Positions 48,529-61,029 of a stretch of DNA of 64,000 bases are shown here, piece by piece (the stretch's first letter is position 1; each line of letters opens with the position of its first letter). A program made the translations under genes and the position numbers. Source of the DNA: Acanthosepion pharaonis (Eukaryota; Mollusca; Cephalopoda; Sepiida; Sepiidae); contig CAHIKZ030002643.1 in the NCBI GenBank assembly GCA_903632075.3, forward strand, positions 143,501-207,500. Reading direction: 5' to 3'. The notes beneath the pieces are model-generated. The model was given only the letters and a program-made list of their open reading frames with translations. It was not told the DNA's origin and ran no database searches.

Positions 48529-51500
48529 GAACTTATAGCAGAATAGTTTGGCAAAGCTTGGAGACAGCTAAAGAAGCACAGAGGCTATAATTATACACAT
48601 GGTAAAGACAAGAGGAGAGTAGCTCTAAGTAGAACTAGTAAGTAGATAACACTAATTGCTGAATAGAAATAGCAAGCTTTTTATCAATAACAAGATGCAA
48701 AAGAAGTATTTTAAAATGCCAGAAGAAATGCAGAAAATATTCTTTAACTTGCAATGTCAGTTTTAGAGGCAGTACTGTTCTATGCCAGTTTTTCATCTGT
48801 ATAAAAAGAAACCTTTCTGAAAACTATAAAACAAACAAAATTAAAAAAAAAAGTTACAGATTTGTAGACAAGAAATTCATTATTTGCTACAAATAAACAT
48901 TTGATTGGAGTAATTCTGGCACAGAAATGCCTTTGTTAAAACTGCTTGCAGAATTGAGTCTTTTTAGTCACTTGAACACAGAAAAATGTTCAACCAATTT
49001 TTAATGAGTAAAACAGATTTTTAAAAGTTAATAGCAGAATATATCTATAACATGGATATTCTGTCAGTATCTGACGAAGTCAGTTGGTTAAAGAGTCGGA
49101 AAGACAAAAAGAACCTTTGACGGATATGAAAAATCACTTGTTTTATAAAAAAAAAAAAAAAATGTTTTTTATTAATCAGAAAATGACACTTCATGAAATT
49201 TTTTAAAAACTAGTCTATGTAAAATAGTATAGATTTGTTAAACTACGAACTATAAAGGCAAAAAAAGTTAGGCTAAGAAGAAAATGAATAGTGACGAACT
49301 TTTTATCAGTCCAAAGCCAAATTTATTATTCTAAAATTAAGAAAAATCTTATTCCTTGCATGTCTTGAAAAATAAAGGAGTTGATTTATTTTGAGACAGA
49401 TGTATAAGGCATGGAATATAAGCATTTCACTAATAAAATTCTTCACTTGGAATGCAAGTTAGACCCTCAAAAAGATTTTCAGAACATTCTAATTACATTC
49501 TTTTTAGATACACTCATTTTGTGACTGCTCCAGACAATGACAGTAAAATTCAGTTAGGTATGGATACATGTCTCTTTATAACAGATTTCTTCAGGCAATA
49601 CAAGAAGTAATGTTTTTTTGTTATGATATGAGAGAGAGAGGCGTATAAAAAAAAAGCTATGATTAGAGTAATTGTCCTACTTACATATTTCTGATTAATA
49701 ATAAGTGAGTTGAGAGTTTTTCTCTGATGAGAGAAGTTCAGTAGTAATATCACACCAAGAAAGTATTGTGGGAAGAGTTGAAGAGCTAGTAGCCTTTTAT
49801 TAAGGTACTCTACTAGTAAACTATGTCCACAAGAGAGACAGCCAAGGCCAGCAATTATGATGTCATAAATGTGCAATGAAATCACTTTGGCAGTAATTTC
49901 CAGTTTGCAATAGGAAAACCTATTGAAACTCGGGCCGACAACAACAATCAAATTTAACATTTGTTATTAGGAGAAAAATTAAATCAGGTTTCTCATCTGT
50001 CTCTTTAAAACTGAAAGCACACTTGAAAATTTTCTAATGATCATCTATGGAAAACATGTAAGAGCTTTTTCATTTTTACACATATAAATTGGGACGAAAG
50101 GATATCTTGTTTCCAAAAGAGGTGAACCTGCTAGAGATACGCAGATAAACTGACTATTAGGCAGCACTAATTTCAAAATATTACCAAATGAAAATAAAAA
50201 GGTTATATTTTATTTTTGTGGCAAGATGATACGTATCATAAAAATATCCTAAATACAATAATTAATAAAATTAAGTCAAATAAAAAAGTATTTACACGCA
50301 TTTTAATAAAATACGCATTCATTACATTTAAAAATTGCTTTAAGAATTTTTGGGAGTTTGCTTTGGTAATGTTGCAGTAAGTGAGGTCATAAAGTAAAAA
50401 AAAAAAAAAATCGTCTTGAAAAGGCTGAATAAAAGGTGGCATTTTTGTTAAAAGTAACAATAACCGACATAGATACACGCACAGAATAGGAAATTATGGA
50501 GAGCCATGATCAGCACAACCTGAATAGGAACGCCACATAGAAGATAGGCACAAACAAAAATTCCAATACCCCTTTTTTGGACAAACACGGTGGTCGGTTT
50601 GTTATATATTTTTTTCTTAATCAGATCGTCATCAACCTAACCATCGGTTTGGTTACTCAAACAAAAGTCAAAACAAACAGGTAGACATTTTTTAAAAATT
50701 TTAAACCCTGTATCAAAATTAAGTCACCCCCCAAAGAAAGTTAATCTTATTCTTACTTGAATTTTTCTTGATAAATAAAATATTTTCAAACATATACAAA
50801 TTCCTCTCTAATTAATAAATCCTGGCTCCTTTTGGTGCTCCCAAATTCATTATCCGTTAATAATAATAGGAAAAAGGTAGCAAATAAAATCCTAATTGAC
50901 TTACGACACGGATAATAAATTAAAATGTTAATTAATAATATTATTCTTTCTCCAGTCTTTTTTGTTGTTGTACATCTGTCGCACGATGTAACTTTGTGGA
51001 AAAAATCAAATATTACTAGGAAAATGTCCGTTACAGTAAAAATAAAACACGAATTTATTTTCGTAATATTTAAATAATAATAAATCACTTTTTTCTTGAG
51101 AAAATACGTGGGTTAAAAATTATTTTTAAATTTATTTTTGATTACTAACCATCAGATGTTGATTTGCAATACTGACAAGGAATTTAAATTTTACCAACAA
51201 AATAACTTCAAAACACAAATTGTCCTAAAACAGAAAAATTGACATTTTTTTTCAGAGAAAATTACAATAATCAATAATCAGAAATTTATCGATGAGTAGA
51301 AAAAAATAGTATTTTGCGCATTATTTAAACAGCAACCTGTTTTTTTTTTCTAGTGGATAAATTTCAATAAAAAATTCCTGAAGTAGACAAAGAATAGAAT
51401 AATAAATCATAAAAATTAGTGGCCACATAGATAATTTTGAGCTTTTTTTTATTGGTTGTCTTATGTTACTAAGTGCATTAATTTATTTGGCAATATAATT

Positions 51501-53286
51501 CTAAAATTGACATTAAGTCTCAAGAAAAAATAAATCACACACTTGAAAAAACAGACTAGCTTCTGCTGATGAGAAAAAATAAAAATGATTTATTCATTTT
51601 GTTTTGATGATTTATATAACAAGGAAAACATCAAAGAGAAAAATAGAGATTGACGATCAATAAAAAAAATCGATAGCAAAAAATAAAAAAAAGGAAAAAA
51701 TGAATATTTCGATTATTATTGCATATTTTATCTAGAGCATCTGTACAAATCGAAGCGATAAAACATTAATCACTAGTGTAGAATTTAAGCTATTTCGTAT
51801 ATCCGATGGTTAAATCAATAATCATACAAGAAGAATGAAGATGGTCACATCTGTTTATGCACATTTATAGCATGAAGTGAAAAGAAAGCAATGGAATATT
51901 TACAATACGATTTCATAATTTCTAGTAAAATAAAAATTCATAAGAATATTTGTTTTTTAGACTACCTACAGAGATGGTAGAAAATTGATTTTTTTTATAC
52001 TAGAGAAGCTTAAAAAAGTGATTTGATTTGTAGTAGTCCTGTCTGGTAATCATTCAGAAAAGAAATACAATTAAATCTAAAAATATGATTGAAGTACTTC
52101 AGTATTATTTCTTATTTACTTACAATAAGTCAGGTTAAAAAGAAGTGTTTGTGTACTTTAATACACACAGTTTGAAGGAAAAAAGGTCACAATATTTAAG
52201 ATGCTGATGAATCAAAACTTGAGCTACGACTTTTTAATTTCCTTGAAATTGTGAAAAATAACAAATAAAAGGGTCAGAAAAATAAAGACTAAAAGAAAGC
52301 AAACATTTCATGATGACATTTACAACTTTGTTGTCTGCGCCTTAAAAAAAAGGCACAAGGAACTGTGACTTTTTTACGTTGTCGCCAGTCATCAATAAAG
52401 AGTTGAGTTTAAATTTTTTTTTTTTTTTTTTTTTTTTAAATTCAACCTGATTTAAAGTTTATATTGTGTACAAAAATAAAGTTATACCCTTTTTGTTGAG
52501 TTGTTTAGGCCAGGTTATTTAAAAAAATATTAATTTACTCTTTAATTTATTTAAGTGGCGATGAAAACATGAAAGAGAAACACTCTCTAAATTTAATCGT
52601 CTTTATAATCCATTTCTTTTTCACTTTTTTTTTTATCTCACCAAAGAAAAAAGCGAATGGTATACGCTTGGCTTCTCATATAAAAAAAAAATCTTTGTCA
52701 ACCATTCGCAACCGGTTTCAAGTTTTCACACACTTATGGTTTTATTGCACTGATCTCGTTAATGGCTTTGATTTTTTTCTAACCTTCTTCAAAGTGTGTT
52801 AAAGCCGAGGATGTTTTTTTGTTTTTTTTTTTAAATTGAACAAGTTTGTACACGATGATGGGTCTCGTTAAAAATAGACGAAGCACTTGAAAAATGTACA
52901 AGTTGGCTAATTTCGACTGAATAATTGCACGATTATAAAAGAAATTATTTTATTTACTATTAAAAAAAATAAAATATTACAATTATTACTGCCAACCGTT
53001 TCAGATTTGTCTACATTGAAGTCACCAAGACAAGAAAAATAAAGACAGTTGAAAAAAATAAAATAAAAAAAGGTAAATCAAAAATTCATAATAGTGTTTA
53101 GTGTAATAAACAAAAGACTTAAGAACTCATTAAAGAAGAAAATCGAGGTTGAAATTTAAATTAGATTGGAATAATAATAATAAAAAAAACAGGAGACAAA
53201 TTGATTAATTCCAGATCAAAACATACACATTAATTAAATGAACATCACCACTTAAATTTTAAATCATAAAGATGAAGTCAGATGAT

Positions 53287-53320
<34 letters not shown>

Positions 53321-55739
53321 AAATGGTCCCTCATTTTAAAAACCCAACATGATTAGGAATTGGGGGCGTTAACAAATGCGATAGAATTTTTGTTGGATAA
53401 GACAATTAAGTCAAGCAAGAGAAATATAAATACAGTGAGAAATTATTATTGTTTCACTTTTCTTGCATCTCATGAGCGGGCAAACACGCATTTTATGTTC
53501 AAAAATCAAATTGATCTTGAGCGTGATCTAAATTAATTGACTTTTTTTTTTTTTTTTTTTAATACAGACAGCTCAATTAAAAAAAAAGATTCTTCAAAAA
53601 CTGTCCAATTTTATGATGTTTGTAAATTTTAAAAAATCAACTACATATAAAAACTTAAAAATCTAATCATTAACAGTAGTAGTTGATCGGAATATAAGAA
53701 CCTTAGAAGATGTAAGAAAACTAGAGAAGGAATTTACACACACAAACAAAAAACAAAATCTTCAATTTAATAACCAAACTCAGTTCATTTTTTTTTTCTT
53801 TTTATATACCTTAAAAATAAAAGCCGACTACTACCAAATGAGAAAAGCACAAAATAAAACAGAAGTTAAAAATCATCATTAAATAAATAAACCAGACTAC
53901 ACGTCACTCGGAGACTGCTATTCAATCATTTCATCGTCGGGAAATGAATGACTGCGGAAAATACATAGAAAATTGATCCCCCATTTTATAACAAGATGAC
54001 TCACACACACACAAATGAAGAAACAGATCATTAAAATGTCATCAAAGCGGAAAGCCATTGAAATATTTGTTTTCAATATATTCCTCCATATGGAAACTAA
54101 AAATATGGGACAATTTTAATAAAAACAATAGTCATCATAAACAATAGAATCTCCCAATTTGTGACCCTAAAAAACGATCACTGTTTACACAGACACTACT
54201 TACTGGACAAACAAACATCCAAAGTTTGAAATACATAATTAAATTTACAACATTCTATTTATCACAAGTGTAGAAAAAAAAAGAGGTGTTAAAAATAGCT
54301 CTTCTTCCAAAAAAAATCTGAAACACTTCGACAAGAAGTGTTACATGCATTTTTTAAAATTAATTTAGTAAATGTTCAAGCAAATCATCTCTTCTTAACT
54401 AACAGACTTCATCGCGTGACACCGCTCATGGTCAGAGGGTTAAAAAAAAAAAAAAACAAAGATACCGCTGGCCTTCTTAAATTCTAATTAATTACTTGGT
54501 GCTTTGCTATATATACACACACGTTTAAAAAGATTAAATAATAATAATAATAAAAACACTGGAAAAATTTGTTTTAGGGCAGAGTTAATGAAACATCGTG
54601 GGATCAAAAAGAAAAACAAAAAAAATGACAATTCGAAACAATCTTTACTAAAGAAAGATTCTTTAGTGAGCAAGTGGGTAGGAGGGGTTCAATAAGTATT
54701 AATTAATTAGAAACTGATCATCCACTTTTAGGCAAACTGGATTTAAAATTGAATCAGTTTGGCTGGTGCAACATTAATTTTATTTTTTAATTTACAAATA
54801 ATGAGTTAAATTTAGTTTTTACTTAAAAAAAGAAACTTCGATGAAAATACAAAACTTGTCTTTTTCAATCATTCACACACGTATGCAAGAGTTTTAAGTG
54901 GATGTTACATGTAAAAGCAATTTCACAAATAAAGAGGAGGTAAGATGAAGAAAAATAAAGTTAATAATTAAAATTAAATAATTGATAAATGTAAAAGAAA
55001 ATAAATTTAAAAAAATCCATACATTTAATTGAGAATAGTTTTTTTTTCTTCAAAAGCCAAACGGAACCTAACATGGGGAAAATAATTACTTATTTCAACC
55101 AATCGGGTATTTATTTCAGAAAACAAATAGTTACCCTGATATCGTAACAATAACCTGACCAGGATCAATATGCAGTAATACAGAGCCCTCACTTTGTGAC
55201 CAGATTACTCACATTTTTTACAGTATTTAAAAATAAAATAAACAATCAAATTTCCACTTAGATAATAAATTAAAACAAGATAAAGAGAAAATCGCGATGG
55301 GGGGGGGAATGATAAATGTATGTGGATTATTACACTAACTTTAATCAAGCGACACATACGCAGAGTAGTTAAGAAAAAGAAAGCAAGAGTCAAGACTACA
55401 TAGATCACTACGAAAACAAACCAGTAGTTTAGAGACAAAAACTGGGGGCTCAAAATACTAGATAAAAATAACTGAAAATAGTACCCCCACTTTTTGACCA
55501 ACCCGCAAATAGACCACAATAATAGTCGGGGGGGGGGGATTAAACACTGATCTCCAATCACCAAGAGTTTATTGAAACTTATTTTTGATTTAAAGAAAAA
55601 CAAAACAAAGCAAAAAAGCCGAGTGAAGTATAGTAAGAAGAAATAATTTTTGGTTTTTCGTCAAATTAACTTTAGTTTTTCATTCGGATGATGTCAAAAA
55701 GAAAGAAAAAAAAAGGCTAACTTCATTGTTCTCTCGTAT

Positions 55740-56360
55740 TTGTTAAGGTCCCCGAAGGGAAGGACAAAAACCCCCCTAAAACTGACCTTCTTTAGGCCTG
55801 CTTCTATACGGCAGAAGCCTTCTTCTTCTTCTCCAGACTGCTAACAACAACAACCACCAAAGAACAGCATTGGTAAGTGGCTGAACAGGGACGACGACGA
55901 CGACCAAAAATTTCGCCCGTCTTCTTCACCATCAGCAACTTCTCCTCCTTCTTGCTGGTTGCTGTTGTTTTTGTTAAAATACATACAGGAGGAGTCCGCC
56001 GAGTAAAAACATAATAATAAATGTCCTTCCTTGCCTTTCACAGATCTTTTTCGTACCTCTGGTTGCAGTAGAAATCGACATGAATCCCCCGAAATCAGAT
56101 TGCTTACAATCATTACCATCAGTCATGTAAAAAAACAGCGAAACTTCGGCTCCATCAGAGCCATTTCTCTATAAACTCAACATGTCGGATATTTTTTTGG
56201 GCAAACACTGGGTGCACCGTCAGGGGTGTGGGATTTGGATGCATTAACCACATAAAGGGGGAAGTAGAAGGCTAAACTGTCTGATCGAGAGAGGGGGAAA
56301 CAGCAGCTGATTCAACTGCTAATGAAGGAGTGGGAGGAGAGCAAAGCGCCATAGAACTTA
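55740..56360 (-). other. Hipk: Candidate Hipk first (untranslated) exon region
   Basis: This block is clearly more GC- and CpG-rich than its surroundings and lies next to the promoter-like motifs at 56.58 kb. On the minus strand, possible donors are AAGAAG|GTCAGT (exon end 55787) and CCAGAG|GTACGA (near 56056). Short upstream ORFs starting at ATG occur (for example at 56119, 92 codons, low-complexity C-terminus), which would suit a 5'UTR better than a protein. The assignment rests on position and composition only. A plus-strand donor-like GGTAAGT at 55872 means a divergent transcript is also possible. Confidence 0.35.
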
Positions 56361-56579
56361 TTGACAACTGCTCTTACTTTTACTCCCAACTACTAGAAGT
56401 CTGATTACACTTATTCCATCGATAATCCAATATTGCAGTCCAAATGCCTAAAAAAATCAAATTATATTTGGGTTATAATAACATTTCCCGTTTGCGTTAA
56501 ATCAGCCAAGTGACCCAAATTATGGTCAATAATCTAAGTAAGACTTGTTTTCAAATTTCTCCTCTCGGTTCTCTGCCAG

Positions 56580-56640
56580 CATCACGTGATCTGACGTCAT
56601 GTTCATTTATTGGGAAGGAGGGGGGCATGGAGGCGGAGCT
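56580..56640. promoter_or_regulatory. Promoter-like cluster: E-box, CRE, CCAAT and GC box
   Basis: Within 60 bp lie the palindrome ATCACGTGAT (CACGTG at 56583-56588), the full CRE TGACGTCA at 56592-56599, ATTGG (inverted CCAAT) at 56609-56613, and GGAGGCGGAGC at about 56629-56639. Such a set is typical of TATA-less housekeeping promoters bound by USF/bHLH-Zip, CREB/ATF, NF-Y and Sp1-type factors. With the GC-richer block to the left, a minus-strand start into Hipk is the simplest reading. Confidence 0.5.
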
Positions 56641-56654
56641 AACACGCAAAAAGT

Positions 56655-56737
56655 AAAAAGAAAAAAGAAAGAAAGAAAGAAAAAAGGAAAAGAAAGAGAA
56701 GAGAGAGAGAGAGAGAGAGAGAGAAAAAAAAAAAAAA
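56655..56737. repeat. GA-rich microsatellite
   Basis: (GAAA)n leads to (GA)n and an A run. It lies just upstream of the promoter-like cluster (for a minus-strand gene), in the manner of GAGA-type promoter-flanking tracts. Confidence 0.85.
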
Positions 56738-58020
56738 TTTGAAACTCTAAAGAAATGGATAATTTCCAGTCCATCCATTTCAACTTTCTTCTATTTTAAT
56801 TTTGTTGTACATTTTTTCTCTTCACCGCATCGCAATATTTACTTATTTACCTGCTACTGATATCAATCTACGAATATTACGTAAATAACCTATTTTTATT
56901 CACTTACTTACACAGAGAATGTTCCTATTTCTTCTTGTCTAGTTTTTAGCGTTGGAAATATTAATTTTGCTGATAAAGAAAGACTCTGGCAGACGTCTAA
57001 ACAAAAATTCGGAAAAAGTATGCTTACGTCAAGGATTTTAGGTGGACTTTTTTCTGCTTATCTAATTTATTTGACACCACAAAATAAAAATAATTTTACT
57101 TTATTATTTATTTATGTCCTATTTCTCTGTTCTCATTCTTTCTTTCTTCTTGGCATAAAGTCTTTTAGTTTTAAGTTTTAGTATTGAACCCAAAAACAGA
57201 ATGATTCTTTCAAACTAGTTTTTTTTTTTTTTTTGCCTATCTTCCTGCAAAAGTACGTTTCAAAGTAAAGAAAGAAGATCGAATCAAGGAAGTCAATTTT
57301 TTTTTAAATAGCTGATGGTTTGAGATTTTTATCCTAAATAAATTATTTTTAAAAATTATTTGAACACTTTTTCGCATTCGCAAATATAAAGCTGCAAAAA
57401 AAATTAAATCTGGTCATGCTTTATAAAAAAGATTTTTTGTAGAGAAAAAAATGCTCACAAATTTTTTTTAAAAAAAAAGGTGAGGTTTGGCAAATAAAGT
57501 TTAAGAAAAATTTAGCGATTTAAAAACAACCATAAAGGTGGTATCATTTTTAATTTTTATAGCAAAAGACAAAAACAAAAAGCATTTTTAGGCCTAATTC
57601 ACAAAAAGTTTTTTTATAAATTAAAAATACCATCGCCTGAGTTTTGTTAAGAACTTGCTTTCGGTTATTTTTACAATCGCAATGTAATCTTTTAGATTAT
57701 TTTCTTAGCGCAATTTGGTATAATAGATGCCAATGTTACTGATTTTCCAAGATTTTTACTCAGCTTAAAACTTTGAAACGACCGAGCTTAATTTGGCTTT
57801 AGTTTACCAAAGCTAAAAATTAAGTATGGATGAACAATTGAACAATGGAACTTAAAAATTAAATGTCAATAAATAAAAGAAATGTAAAATAAATTAAATA
57901 CCTTTCCTTACTACTTAAGAAAAAATAGTTTTTTATCCGTGAAAAACAATTGCTGGTGTTTTTTTTTTTGTTTTTTTTTATAGTATACTACAAATAAAAT
58001 AAAATGAAAATAAAAATAAC

Positions 58021-58095
58021 ACTAGCAAGTCATCCTCGTTTTTGCCTTATTAAATTATTATAAGGCAAAAATGATGATGACTTTGTTTTGCTAGT
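58021..58095. repeat. Near-perfect foldback (about 75 bp)
   Basis: actagcaagtcatcctcgtt...gccttat (58021-58050) pairs with 58060-58095. The inner arms TTTTTGCCTTAT / ATAAGGCAAAAA are perfect around a 9-base loop (taaattatt). The outer part (ACTAGCA, GTCATC) also pairs, apart from two mismatches and a 7-base bulge on the right. It could be a tiny MITE or a hairpin RNA precursor. Confidence 0.85.
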
Positions 58096-58516
58096 TTACT
58101 TGTTTTTTTTTAGCGTTGCTGCAAAGAAAAATAGACACATTTTTTTTTTTTTTTACATTTTGTTCAATAATCGTAAAAACATTTAAGAGAAGAGATTATT
58201 CTTTTTAATAAAGGAGAAACTAGTAAGTAAATATTTAATTTATGGGACAAAGTTTTCTGAAAGATTTTCTTCTTGTGAAAAATAATTTATTAACTTAACT
58301 GACAGTCATTTTCTAAACTTTTTCCCTACGATTTTAAAAATTTAACTACGCAATGGTTTACAGAAGTTGGGTTGAATAATAATAAGAATGATACACACGC
58401 AATATTTACAACTTGCAAATAATAATCTTTTTGAAATCTTGAGAGAAATTATTAAAGTAAAATGCTGCTGCTGATGATGATGATGACATATTTTCTAATT
58501 CAATTCCTTTTCAGGG

Positions 58517-58518
<2 letters not shown>

Positions 58519-58576
<58 letters not shown>
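58519..58576. repeat. (TA)n microsatellite
   Basis: About 29 TA units. Confidence 0.95.
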
Positions 58577-58580
<4 letters not shown>

Positions 58581-58924
58581 GAAATACATCTGTTTGATGT
58601 TTTGGCACACATCAGTGATGGTTTTTTGGCGAGATTCATAAGGGTTTCAGGTCTTACATCATACCTCCTCTACACTGTAACTAAACCAATCAATACTCAT
58701 CAATACTAATATATATATTGTGTATTTAGGCAGCAATTTATACAAGTGTTTTCTTTTCAGGACACAAAGTGTGTAAAACGTTAAAAACTGTTCAAAAGTT
58801 CTGTATGTCCGAGCGCTTTTCTCTTATCAAAGATATTTTAATTTTTACTTTTTTAACTGAATATATGGGTTGTGTTATGTATGTGTCGAGTTATAGGGAT
58901 GTTTTATTTTTCAAACACGGTCAG

Positions 58925-59340
58925 CACATTGTGGCCGTGTTCATAGTTAATGTTATTCAGTGTTGGCTTTTTCTTTTTTTATATTTTTAGGGCTTACTTT
59001 ATTTTTAATCTTGTTTTACATGTGGATGATGTTATTATGCTTGTATTTTCTACTAGCATGTTACGGATGGAGTTTGGTAGGTTTTTGTACGTGTTTAAAT
59101 CAGTCTTAATGGAGCTATGGTCAGGTATATGTAATGTAAGTCGTCACATTGTGGTTGTGTTCATAGTTGATGTTATTGAGCGTTGGCTTCTGCTTTTTTT
59201 TTCTTAATAATGCTTCTATTTTTAGCCCTTTTTTAAACATATGAATGAGGCTATTATATTTATTATCAATAAGTTTGTTGCGGATAGAGTTTGTTAGGTC
59301 TCCATGCGTATTTAAATGAGACCTAATTCTTGTTAGGGAT
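58925..59340 (-). pseudogene. Coding-like minus-strand relic containing a 220-bp tandem duplication
   Basis: Two diverged copies start cacattgtgg at 58925 and 59145. On the minus strand both translate to similar peptides: LNTHGDLTNSIRNKLIDN...LIHMFKKGLKIEAL in the right copy and LNTYKNLPNSIRNMLVEN in the left, each followed by an NINYEH-type stretch. Upstream, another frame gives QIPLRNCVPDQFKFINNY. Stops and shifts break it. A Penelope-like relic lies about 1.7 kb upstream on the same strand, so it may belong to that or another element. No family is assigned. Confidence 0.4.
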
Positions 59341-59865
59341 GTTAGTATAATAATTATTTATGAATTTGAATTGATCAGGAACACAGTTCCTTAAGGGAAT
59401 TTGAAAATAGTATTCGTTCTCTGTAATTTTGATCATGCAGGTGAGTTACTGTTATTGTTACTACTATAAAAATTTAAAACTGCTAACTACATCGTCAATA
59501 ACAGTAACTAATTTAATTTCCTTGTTCTGATTAACTGGGGTTGTACATATCTTTATAATGTTTCTAAAGGAACATTTATCCTGCTTATACTTACCATGCA
59601 TTTAATGTTTATAGAAAAATGATTTTATTTTGAAATATTGCATTTCATGTGGCACAAGGCCAAACGTGATTGGAAAAGGTTGGTCGTCACTGACTATCTT
59701 ATACTTATTTAATCTGGTTCACAACCCATTCATTCATTACAATTTACTCATACACCACAAGAACTCATTCATCGCCATTCAATCCAGCACATACCATAAT
59801 ACCGGATATTCACAGGGATTCTACTTAAGCACCCATGGCATGAAAATATGTACAATTGTGTTTTG

Positions 59866-59868
<3 letters not shown>

Positions 59869-59908
<40 letters not shown>
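59869..59908. repeat. (TA)n microsatellite
   Basis: About 20 TA units, with a second short array at 59982-60002. Confidence 0.95.
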
Positions 59909-59912
<4 letters not shown>

Positions 59913-60235
59913 CATTTCTCTCTATATATATAAACATTAACATTTTCTATATACCTCTCTCCTACTCTTTCTCTCGCGCTATATATATATATATATATAT
60001 ATAATATAACGATAATATATTATATATATACGTTAATCCCTTGTATAATACGCCTTCATACATAATGCGCACTCCTAAAATGGTGCTGAAAGTGAGGGAA
60101 ATGCTTCTCATCATGCATAATACGCATCCTTATTTGGTAATCAAACCCTATAAATTGTACCTCTCAATTTCATTACGGCCAGCTTTTCTTACTCTTTAAA
60201 AATTATTATTTTTTGGAAAAAATTATACATGGGGA

Positions 60236-60358
<123 letters not shown>

Positions 60359-60372
60359 GTTATATATAGCAT

Positions 60373-60440
60373 ATCAGGCTATATGACGGTTCCATGTGGG
60401 ATACAGGTTCGATCCCTGAGGGAGACACATATTCTTTGAT
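60373..60440 (+). mobile_element. tRNA-like B-box fragment
   Basis: gatacaggttcgatccctga contains a perfect GGTTCGATCC B box. A convincing A box and acceptor stem are missing, since a TA array replaces the expected 5' part. It is probably a truncated SINE head rather than a tRNA gene. Confidence 0.35.
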
Positions 60441-60592
60441 ATTTATCGGGCATTCAGGCCGCTAAATATTGTTAATACTGTTTATTATAAACAGAAAATT
60501 TACTTAAATATTTGTATGTATAAAAATAACGTATAAACAAAAATATTTTAAAATAATTGTCGGGCTTAGTCCATTTCATATAATATTAACAT

Positions 60593-60605
60593 TTCTCTCT
60601 CTCTT

Positions 60606-60651
<46 letters not shown>

Positions 60652-60672
60652 AGTGTGTGTGTGTGTGTGTGT
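60593..60672. repeat. (TC)n-(TA)n-(GT)n compound microsatellite
   Basis: CT-rich repeats lead into about 9 TA units and then about 9 GT units. Confidence 0.9.
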
Positions 60673-61029
60673 AAAATGTTAATGCTATTGTTTTTTCTGA
60701 ATGTTTAGTGTTGTTACTGGTTATCTTAGAAAGAAAACGTCTAATATGGTGTTTTATTTGATGATTTGAGAAAACCGTTATTCACTAGCGTTTCTTTCAC
60801 GTTAAGTTCTTTAAAGAAAAGCGTACGAGAGGATGAATTCTCGTGCGATCACATAGGAATTTTTTTTATCTGTTTTAAATTAAGGTGCCAAAAGTTTTTA
60901 CCTGTGGGTTTCTTGTATTAACTAAACAGTGAATATATTATTATAAGACTCCACAGGGAACATACAAAAATCGGAGTTCATTCTTTTGACTAAGTTTATA
61001 AGTTAAGTTGACGATGGAATTTTTTCGAA

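Larger units (their letters stand above)
22689..55700 (-). other. Putative Hipk intron 1 (about 33 kb)
   Basis: No exon could be supported in this span. It is AT-rich and holds SINEs, LINE 3' ends, transposase relics, minisatellites and homopolymer runs, listed separately. Treating it as one intron depends on the first exon being near 55.8-56.3 kb, which is inferred. An alternative first exon nearer the coding exon cannot be excluded. The stretches 29.0-31.6 kb, 44.6-47.5 kb and 48.6-55.2 kb show nothing beyond simple sequence. Confidence 0.5.

Noticed and set aside
55205..55603. 132-codon minus-strand frame with hydrophobic segments
   Set aside because: Hydrophobicity is expected from T-rich codons. 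There is no recognisable family, and it overlaps a G-run and AT-rich sequence.
55841..56119. 92-codon minus-strand frame in the GC-richer block
   Set aside because: As a protein it ends in low-complexity Glu/Gly and Ser runs. It is more likely part of an untranslated exon or an upstream ORF.
56551..56778. 75-codon frame over the promoter-like motifs
   Set aside because: It consists mostly of the GA microsatellite read as Phe/Ser/Leu.
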